Source: Paracoccaceae bacterium (GTDB taxonomy: Bacteria; Pseudomonadota; Alphaproteobacteria; Rhodobacterales; Rhodobacteraceae). Taken from it: a DNA stretch of 64,000 nucleotides. Where the stretch lies: NCBI GenBank assembly GCA_013003075.1, contig JABDLJ010000031.1, forward strand, positions 1-64,000, read 5' to 3'. Position 1 is the stretch's first letter; each line of letters opens with the position of its first letter. The translations under genes and the position numbers were made by a program. Positions 28,087 through 34,556 of this stretch are shown here, one piece after another. The notes below the pieces were generated by a model. That model saw nothing but the letters and a program-made list of their open reading frames with translations, had not been told where the DNA came from and searched no databases.

Positions 28087-30255
28087 CTAGGTGCCCGATC
28101 TGCGCGCGCCCAGGCGGGTTCCGCGCGGAAGCAGGTGCGCATTTCCCGATAGCGGCTGCGGCTTGCCGAAGAAGTAGCCCTGTAGCGTGTCGCACCCCAT
28201 CCTGGTCAGCAGGTCGGCCTGCTCTTCGGTTTCGACGCCTTCCGCCGTGATCCCTGTGTTAAGCGAGCGGCCGATCTCGACTATCGCTTGCACCAGATCA
28301 CGGGATTCCTTGCTTTGCGGGATCGGTGCAATGAGCCGGCCGTCGATCTTCAGCCGGGTCGGCCCGATTTGCATGAGCGCGATCAGCGAGGCTCGCCCGC
28401 TTCCGAAATCGTCCATCTCAAAGCCAATCCCAAGTTCGCGAAGGGCATCCAGGCGGTACCAGAATTCCTCGGCCTCTTCTTCGAAAAAGATTGATTCCAA
28501 TAGCTCGAAGGCCACCTCGCCGGGATAGGTTTTCAGCCAGTCAGAGACTTGCAGGATGGTATCGTCCATGATCCGGGGCGAGCTGACATTGAAGGACAGC
28601 TTGGGCGGCCGCTCCAGCCCGCCGAACGCTTCGTTGCACTCGCTCAGGGCTTTTTCGAAGATGATGCGGTCGATCTCTCCGACGACGCCCAGATCATCCG
28701 CCACGCCCAAAAAGACATGCGGGCCTAGAAGGCCGCGTTCGGGGTGCTGCCAGCGGGCCAGCGTCTCAAACCCCACAAGCGCGCGATCCTTTGCTGCGAC
28801 CTGCGGCTGGTAGACCGGAACGAACTCGTTCGCATCCAGCGCCCGTAGGATATCATCTGCAAGGCGTTTGTTTTCCTGCATCCGGTGCAGCATGGCGGCG
28901 CTGAATGTCGCGATGCGCGCGCGGCCCCTATTCTTCGCCTCGAAAAGAGCGACATCGGAATTCACCAAAAGCTCTGCCTCGTCCGCCAAAGGCGTGCTGG
29001 CGATACCGACGCTGGCGCCGAACCGGCAGGGCCTGCCTTCGAACATCACCGGTCGCCCCAGTGACGTGACGACGCGTTGGGCGATGGCTTCGGGCAGCAC
29101 GCTGCCGGTATTGGACAAAACGACGGCCAAGAACTCGTCCCCGCCGATCCGTGCGATGGCGTCGTCCTTGCGAAAGATCGACCGCAGGCGCTCTGCGACG
29201 ACCTCAAGCACATGGTCGCCCGCCTTGTGACCCATCGTGTCGTTGATCTGCTTGAACCGGTCGAGATCGATGTTCAGGACCGCAATCTCACAGCCTTTTT
29301 GCGCGCGTGCCTCACGGGCTGCGTCCAGCGCAAGTTCCAGATAGCGGCGATTGCCGAGCCCGGTCAGCTCGTCATGCGTGGCCTTGTACTCGATATCTGC
29401 ATTCACCCGTTCCAGCCGTTCGGCATACCGCTTCACCTCTTCCTCGCGGCTGCTAAGCTCGGTCACGTCGACACGCAGGATCACCACATCCCCATTGGGC
29501 GCCGATGACCGGTAGACCTGGTAGCGGCGTCCGGCGATCGCCTCCTGTTTCATCGGCTCGCGCGGCCCCGGCTCGTCCGGCGGTGCGTCGAAAAACCATT
29601 TATACGCCGCTGCGCTGTCCTCCGGGATACGGCCCAGCTCGATGGCAACCTGCATGATTTCTTCGTGCGCCATGCCGTCGTAGATTGCGTCAGCATCGTC
29701 GCACATCAGCTTGGAATAGGCCGCGTTCCACGTGCGGATCATTCCATTTTTGTTGAAGATCGCGAAGGGATCGGGGATCGTGTTGATTGCAGCGATCAGG
29801 CGCGACTGGCTGCCTTCCAGCCGGGAATAAAGCCGCTCACGCTCTTGCAGAGCATCTTCGGCCGACAACTCGCGCCGCCTGAGATCGCTGATATCCCTGT
29901 AGACCGCAGTTGTGTACCGCCCCCCGGTTTCGGGATCGGGCACCACGAAGAATGACAAGCTGGCCCAAAGTTTGCTGCCATCAGCCCGGATGCATCCTGT
30001 CTCGATGGTGAAATTTCTCTCGCCGGCGGCAAATTTCGGAACCACTTCCGCAAGAAAGTCGTCCCAGTAGTCAGGATCGTTGGTGATCTCAACCGGACCG
30101 CCAAGGATCGCTTCGCGCTGAAAGCCGAAGATCCTGGTATAGGCATCGTTGACATAAATCATCGTGCCCGTGGGATCGCCGGGGCCACGATAGCCCACCG
30201 CAATCGCATCCGAGGACACGGCCGGGAAGTCGGCGATTATCTGGTCAAGCTTCAT
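28087..30255 (-). CDS. PAS-GGDEF-EAL c-di-GMP synthase/phosphodiesterase
   Basis: Cytosolic signal protein that may make and degrade cyclic di-GMP. The 722-residue product has two PAS-type sensor segments (about residues 10-125 and 145-265), a GGDEF domain (about 295-450) with intact RIGGDEF and an RKDD inhibitory site five residues upstream, and an EAL domain (about 465-715) where the signature reads FETLARWQ and the metal site MDDFGSG and TAEGVETEEQ are kept. Both catalytic sites look functional; ETL is a known variant of EAL. No membrane segment is seen. ATG 30255 was chosen over a GTG at 30270. Confidence 0.92.
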   Translation of the reverse strand: MKLDQIIADFPAVSSDAIAVGYRGPGDPTGTMIYVNDAYTRIFGFQREAILGGPVEITNDPDYWDDFLAEVVPKFAAGERNFTIETGCIRADGSKLWASLSFFVVPDPETGGRYTTAVYRDISDLRRRELSAEDALQERERLYSRLEGSQSRLIAAINTIPDPFAIFNKNGMIRTWNAAYSKLMCDDADAIYDGMAHEEIMQVAIELGRIPEDSAAAYKWFFDAPPDEPGPREPMKQEAIAGRRYQVYRSSAPNGDVVILRVDVTELSSREEEVKRYAERLERVNADIEYKATHDELTGLGNRRYLELALDAAREARAQKGCEIAVLNIDLDRFKQINDTMGHKAGDHVLEVVAERLRSIFRKDDAIARIGGDEFLAVVLSNTGSVLPEAIAQRVVTSLGRPVMFEGRPCRFGASVGIASTPLADEAELLVNSDVALFEAKNRGRARIATFSAAMLHRMQENKRLADDILRALDANEFVPVYQPQVAAKDRALVGFETLARWQHPERGLLGPHVFLGVADDLGVVGEIDRIIFEKALSECNEAFGGLERPPKLSFNVSSPRIMDDTILQVSDWLKTYPGEVAFELLESIFFEEEAEEFWYRLDALRELGIGFEMDDFGSGRASLIALMQIGPTRLKIDGRLIAPIPQSKESRDLVQAIVEIGRSLNTGITAEGVETEEQADLLTRMGCDTLQGYFFGKPQPLSGNAHLLPRGTRLGARRSGT

Positions 30256-30385
30256 TCTGCAGGGCGCCACCGAAAGTCAATCAACGCGACCCTAGCCCGC
30301 AGGGCTTTCCGGACCCTGAAGAATGCCCACGGCCAAAGCAGGCAAATCGTCAAACTCCGTTCAAATTTTACCAGATTGGATCGTG

Positions 30386-31240
30386 TCAGATCGCCGTTTT
30401 GCGGCTCTCGTCCAGATAAACCTCGCGCAAGCGCCGGGCGATCGGCCCGGGCGTGCCATCGCCAAGCTGCACGCCGTCGATCTCCACCACCGGCATCACG
30501 AAGGCCGAGGCCGAGGTGGTGAACGCCTCATCGGCCGCTTTCGCCTCATCGATGGTAAAGGTGCGCTCTTCCACTTCCATCTGCGCTTCCCTGGCCAGGC
30601 GCAGAACCGCGGCACGCGTGATCCCGTGCAGAATATCGTGCGACAGGTTCCGCGTGAAGATCTTGCGACCCTTCACGATATAAGCGTTGTTCGAGGTGCC
30701 CTCGGTCACCGCGCCGTCCTCGACCATCCAGGCATCGTCGCATCCGGCCTTCTTGGCCATCATCTTGCCCATCGAGGGATAAAGCAGTTGCACCGTCTTG
30801 ATGTCGCGCCGGCCCCAGCGGATATCGGGGATCGAAATCACCCGCGCGCCCTTTCGGGACGCCGGACTATCGGCCATCCCCGGTTTTGCCTGGGTGAAAA
30901 GCACCAGTGTCGGGGTGGCATCCTCGGGGTAGGCGAAATCCCGGTCCGCGGCTCCGCGGGTCACCTGCAGATAGATCAGCCCGTCCTCGATCCCGTTGCG
31001 CACCACCAGTTCGCGGTGGATCTGCAAAAGCGTCTCCTCGTCCACCGGCGCCGGCATCTCAAGCTCGCCCAGCGATCGCTGCAACCGCCGGGCGTGACCG
31101 GCAAAATCGATCAGCTTGCCGTCCAGAACGCTGGTCACCTCGTAGACCGCATCGGCAAAGAGAAATCCCCGGTCGAACACCGAAACCCGCGCCTCGCTTT
31201 CAGGCACGTAGTCGCCGTTGACATATACGATCCGGTCCAT
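30386..31240 (-). CDS. D-amino-acid transaminase (class IV aminotransferase)
   Basis: PLP enzyme that transfers amino groups between D-amino acids and 2-oxo acids. The 284-residue product starts MDRIVYVNGDYVPESEARVSVFDRGFLFADAVYEV, the D-AAT/branched-chain class IV signature, with the PLP lysine in RRDIKTVQLL and the phosphate-binding GTSNNAYIV. Length matches bacterial D-AAT. It is the last gene of a dgcN-dgcA-dat operon, eleven bases after dgcA, which supports a D-amino-acid role over branched-chain transamination. Start at 31240 chosen by homology. Confidence 0.88.
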   Translation of the reverse strand: MDRIVYVNGDYVPESEARVSVFDRGFLFADAVYEVTSVLDGKLIDFAGHARRLQRSLGELEMPAPVDEETLLQIHRELVVRNGIEDGLIYLQVTRGAADRDFAYPEDATPTLVLFTQAKPGMADSPASRKGARVISIPDIRWGRRDIKTVQLLYPSMGKMMAKKAGCDDAWMVEDGAVTEGTSNNAYIVKGRKIFTRNLSHDILHGITRAAVLRLAREAQMEVEERTFTIDEAKAADEAFTTSASAFVMPVVEIDGVQLGDGTPGPIARRLREVYLDESRKTAI

Positions 31241-31250
31241 GTGCGCTCTC

Positions 31251-32216
31251 CTATCCCCACAGTTCGGGCCGGGGCGGATGCACCCCGGCCGCGTCAAATA
31301 TCAAAGGTACCGGCCGGTCTTCGGCCAGAAGCAGCGGGCCGTCAAGGTCCGTAACGGCGGCGCCTTGCGCAACCAGTACCGCCGGCGCCATCGCCAGCGA
31401 CGAGCCCACCATGCATCCGACCATCACCCCGTAGCCTTCGGCACGCGCCGCATCCCGCAGCGCCAGCGCCTCGGTCAATCCGCCGGTCTTGTCCAGCTTG
31501 ATATTCACCATGTCGTACTTGCCGCGCAGTCCGGCCAACGAGGCACGGTCATGGCATGCCTCATCGGCGCATACCGGTACCGGCCGCTCGATCTCCAAAA
31601 GCAAATCGTCCGCATCCGCCGGCAGCGGCTGCTCGACAAGCGCCACGCCCAGCCGCGCAAGATGCGGCGCTAGCTCCGAATAAACCTCGGCGCTCCAGCC
31701 CTCGTTGGCATCGACGATGATCCTCGCATCCGGGGCGCCCCGCCGCACGGCCTCCAGCCGCGCCATGTCGTCCGGTGTACCCAGCTTGATCTTCAATAGC
31801 GGGCGAAAGGCATGGCGTGCAGCCGCGGCCTCCATGCGCTCAGGTGCATCCAGTGAAAGGGTATAGGTCGTCACCTGGGGGGCTGGCGCCGGAAGGCCGG
31901 CAAGCTCCCACACGCGCCGACCGGCAAGCTTGGCTTCCAGGTCCCATAGCGCGCAATCCACCGCGTTTCGGGCAGCGCCCGCCGGCAGCACCGCGGGCAA
32001 ATCGGCGCGGCGCACATGCCCTGGCAGGGCGGCAATCTGCGCCTCGACACTCTGCGGCGTCTCGCCATAGCGCGCATAGGGCACGCACTCGCCCCAGCCC
32101 GACGCGCCGCCTTGCGTCGCCCGCACGGTCAGCACCTGCGCCTCGGTTCGCGAGCCGCGCGAGATCGTGAAGACCTCGCGAAGCCGGAACCGATCCCGCG
32201 TGACCCTGAGTTTCAA
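31251..32216 (-). CDS. dgcA: Enolase-superfamily racemase, DgcA-like (N-acetyl-D-glutamate racemase / dipeptide epimerase)
   Basis: Member of the muconate cycloisomerase subgroup. Catalytic residues are the KIKLG lysine pair, the metal ligands in IVDANEGW, LVEQPLP and CADEACHDR, and the second catalytic lysine in IKLDKTGG. Annotated relatives are called L-Ala-D/L-Glu epimerase, but pairing with dgcN points to the described route in which D-glutamate is N-acetylated (DgcN) and racemised to N-acetyl-L-glutamate (DgcA). ATG 32231 has a poor ribosome site; TTG 32216 has GGAGG five bases upstream and gives the N-terminus MKLRVTRDRF. I prefer 32216. Confidence 0.8.
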   Translation of the reverse strand: MKLRVTRDRFRLREVFTISRGSRTEAQVLTVRATQGGASGWGECVPYARYGETPQSVEAQIAALPGHVRRADLPAVLPAGAARNAVDCALWDLEAKLAGRRVWELAGLPAPAPQVTTYTLSLDAPERMEAAAARHAFRPLLKIKLGTPDDMARLEAVRRGAPDARIIVDANEGWSAEVYSELAPHLARLGVALVEQPLPADADDLLLEIERPVPVCADEACHDRASLAGLRGKYDMVNIKLDKTGGLTEALALRDAARAEGYGVMVGCMVGSSLAMAPAVLVAQGAAVTDLDGPLLLAEDRPVPLIFDAAGVHPPRPELWG

Positions 32217-32233
32217 GACAGCCTCCTTCATCT

Positions 32234-32260
32234 GGCCGGAAATACCTCCGCCGGAGGCTC
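32234..32260 (+). repeat. Dispersed palindromic intergenic repeat, copy 1
   Basis: A GGCCGGAAATACCTCCGCC core followed by GGAGGC, containing the inverted repeat CCTCC-GCC-GGAGG. A close relative occurs at 45245-45272 in the same plus orientation, with GG(C/T)CGGAAA and GCCGGAGGC shared. It lies in the spacer between dgcN and dgcA. From memory such elements are common in Roseobacter intergenic regions. Confidence 0.5.
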
Positions 32261-32284
32261 CCTAAAAATCGGACCGGGCGCGTC

Positions 32285-33286
32285 TCAGATGCCTGCCAGC
32301 GCGTCGACCAGCCGACCCGCGCCCTGCCGGAAAGGATCGACGGTCGGCAAACCCATCCGCGCCTCCGTCTTTTGCAGGTAATCCATCGCCGCGTCTTCGC
32401 CAAGCTTCTGGGTGTTGACCGAGATCCCCACGATCTCGGCCGCCGGGTTGGCGATCCGGGCGATCGGCAGCACCATGTCGCGCAGTGCCTCCAAGCTCGG
32501 AACCCCGTAGTCGGGCAGCCCGCGCATGTGGGTGCGTGTCGGCTCGTGGCTCAGGATCAGGGCATCAGGCTGGCCGCCGTGGATCAGCGCCATCGTCACT
32601 CCTGAAAAGGACACGTGAAAAAGGCTCCCCTGCCCTTCGATCAGATCCCAGTGATCGGGATCGTTGTCCGGGGTCAGCGCCTCGACCGCGCCGGCCATGA
32701 AATCGGCCACCACGGCGTCAAGCGGTACACCATGCCCGGTGATCAGGATCCCGGTCTGCCCGGTAGGGCGGAAAGTGGCCTTGATCCCGCGCTCGCGCAT
32801 CTCGGCATCCATCGCCAGGCCCGTGTACATCTTGCCAGCCGAGCAATCGGTGCCCACCGCAAGACAGCGCTTGCCGCTGCGCTTGACACCATTTGCAATC
32901 GGAAAGGCGGTCGATGGGACCCGCACATCGTGCAGCGTGCCGCCGTAGATATTCGCAGCGCTCATCAAATCGTCTTCGTTTCGCAGCAGATTGTGCAGCC
33001 CGCTGGCCAGATCGAAGCCCTTCTCCAGCGCCTCGATCAGCACCGCCTTCCAGGCCGCCGAGATCACGCCACCCCGGTTGGCCACCCCGATCACCAGCGT
33101 CCTCGCGCCCGCGGCCAGGCCCTCTTCCAGCGACATGTCCGCAAGCCCCACATCGGCGCCGCAGCCGTCGAGCCGAAGCTGGCCGACGGCGTTTTCGGGC
33201 CGCCAGTCGCGGATCCCCTGCGCGACCTTCGCAGCAAGCTGATCCGGCGCATCGCCAAGAAACAAAAGATATGGTGTCTGTATCAT
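32285..33286 (-). CDS. dgcN: DUF1611 family N-acetyltransferase DgcN-like
   Basis: P-loop protein of the DUF1611 family. The 333-residue product begins MIQTPYLLFLGDAPDQLAAKVA and has a Walker-A-like motif GTDCSAGKMYTG near residue 150, PTGQTGILITGHGVPLDAVV and a C-terminal GISVNTQKL. DgcN is described as N-acetylating D-glutamate (or forming an N-acyl product) for use by DgcA, and the two genes are adjacent here. The frame is open far upstream to 34384, but only as antisense to malyl-CoA lyase; ATG 33286 gives the family start. Confidence 0.83.
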   Translation of the reverse strand: MIQTPYLLFLGDAPDQLAAKVAQGIRDWRPENAVGQLRLDGCGADVGLADMSLEEGLAAGARTLVIGVANRGGVISAAWKAVLIEALEKGFDLASGLHNLLRNEDDLMSAANIYGGTLHDVRVPSTAFPIANGVKRSGKRCLAVGTDCSAGKMYTGLAMDAEMRERGIKATFRPTGQTGILITGHGVPLDAVVADFMAGAVEALTPDNDPDHWDLIEGQGSLFHVSFSGVTMALIHGGQPDALILSHEPTRTHMRGLPDYGVPSLEALRDMVLPIARIANPAAEIVGISVNTQKLGEDAAMDYLQKTEARMGLPTVDPFRQGAGRLVDALAGI

Positions 33287-33370
33287 CGCAGCCCCCCGTT
33301 TCGCATTTGGCCTTGAATGCGACAAACCCCACAGACATGGATCGCAAATTCGGGCGCCAAATTGGCTGGA

Positions 33371-33531
33371 TTTGCAATATTCTTCTAGAATATCGACCGA
33401 GTGCGCAGAATTTTTGCGCCAGAATGCCGCCTGAAGACGCAAACCTCCAGGCCGCGCCGCATCAAGGCACGCCGCGATGCACCACGCCGATGCTGCGCCT
33501 GCGAATTTGCACTTGCAGCATATTGCGCAAT
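33371..33531. promoter_or_regulatory. Palindrome-rich region between dgcN and malyl-CoA lyase
   Basis: The 297-base divergent spacer holds no gene but several A/T-rich inverted repeats in GC-rich DNA: ATATTCT-TCT-AGAATAT (33377-33393, perfect 7-base arms), the internal TTCTAGAA, and ATTGCGCAAT (33522-33531). TTTGCA sequences recur next to them (33371, 33505). TTTGCA-type sites resemble those of RamB/ScfR-type regulators of acyl-CoA pathways, which is a weak analogy. Likely operators for one or both genes. Confidence 0.45.
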
Positions 33532-33583
33532 TTAATAACTCAAAGCAGACCAAAACCGTAATTTCGTTGCCGAGGCCAACCAG

Positions 33584-34540
33584 ATGTCTTTCCGCGTTCA
33601 ACCCAGCCCGCCTGTGCGTCCCAATCGCTGCCAGCTTTTCGGCCCTGGCTCGCGCCCCGCGATCTTCGAAAAGATGGCCGCAAGCGCGGCGGACGTGATC
33701 AACCTTGATCTTGAAGACAGCGTCGCCCCCGATGACAAGCCGCAGGCGCGCAAGAACATCATCGAGGCGATCGACGACATCGACTGGGGTACCAAGACCC
33801 TCTCGGTGCGCATCAACGGGCTCGACACTCCCTTCTGGTACCGCGACGTGGTGGATGTGCTGGAACAGGCCGGCGACCGGATCGACCAGATCATGATCCC
33901 CAAGGTCGGCAACGCCGCCGACATCTATGCGGTCGATGCGCTGGTGACCGGGATCGAGGCCGCAAAGGGCCGCACCAAACCGATCACGCTGGAAGTGATC
34001 ATCGAAACCGCCGCCGGCATCGCCCATGTCGAAGAGATCGCCGCCGCCAGTCCGCGCCTTGCCGCGATGAGCCTGGGCGCCGCCGATTTCGCCGCCTCGA
34101 TGGGAATGCAGACCACCGGGATCGGCGGCACGCAGGAGAATTACTACATGATCCGCGAAGGCCAGAAATACTGGCCCGATCCCTGGCATTGGGCTCAGAC
34201 CGCCATCGTTGCCGCCTGCCGCACCCATGGCGTGCTGCCGGTCGATGGCCCGTTCGGAGATTTCTCCGACGATGCGGGGTTCGAGGCGCAGGCCCGCCGC
34301 TCGGCCACGCTTGGCATGGTCGGAAAATGGGCGATCCATCCAAAGCAGGTTGCGCTGGCCAACATGGTCTTCACCCCGTCCCAAGAGCAGATCCTAGAGG
34401 CGCGCGAGATCCTCGCCGCGATGGAAGAGGCCAAGTCCAGCGGCGCGGGCGCCGCGGTTTACAAGGGCCGCCTCGTCGATCTGGCTTCGGTCCGGCAAGC
34501 GGAGGTCATCGTGCGCCAGTCGGAAATGATCTCGGGCTAG
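33584..34540 (+). CDS. mcl1: L-malyl-CoA/beta-methylmalyl-CoA lyase
   Basis: Enzyme of the ethylmalonyl-CoA pathway that cleaves beta-methylmalyl-CoA to glyoxylate and propionyl-CoA and L-malyl-CoA to acetyl-CoA and glyoxylate. The 318-residue product matches the Rhodobacter Mcl1 form: CQLFGPGSRPAIFEKMAASA, INLDLEDSVAPDDK, the metal-binding EVIIETAAGIAHVEEI and MSLGAADFAASMG, and KWAIHPKQVALANMVF. Length is typical. It points away from dgcN across a palindrome-rich spacer. Confidence 0.95.
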   Translation: MSFRVQPSPPVRPNRCQLFGPGSRPAIFEKMAASAADVINLDLEDSVAPDDKPQARKNIIEAIDDIDWGTKTLSVRINGLDTPFWYRDVVDVLEQAGDRIDQIMIPKVGNAADIYAVDALVTGIEAAKGRTKPITLEVIIETAAGIAHVEEIAAASPRLAAMSLGAADFAASMGMQTTGIGGTQENYYMIREGQKYWPDPWHWAQTAIVAACRTHGVLPVDGPFGDFSDDAGFEAQARRSATLGMVGKWAIHPKQVALANMVFTPSQEQILEAREILAAMEEAKSSGAGAAVYKGRLVDLASVRQAEVIVRQSEMISG

Positions 34541-34556
34541 CGGCCGGCGCCGCACG

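Noticed and set aside
33287-34384. N-terminal extension of DgcN to 699 residues
   Set aside because: The extra residues are antisense to malyl-CoA lyase and cross the intergenic operator region.
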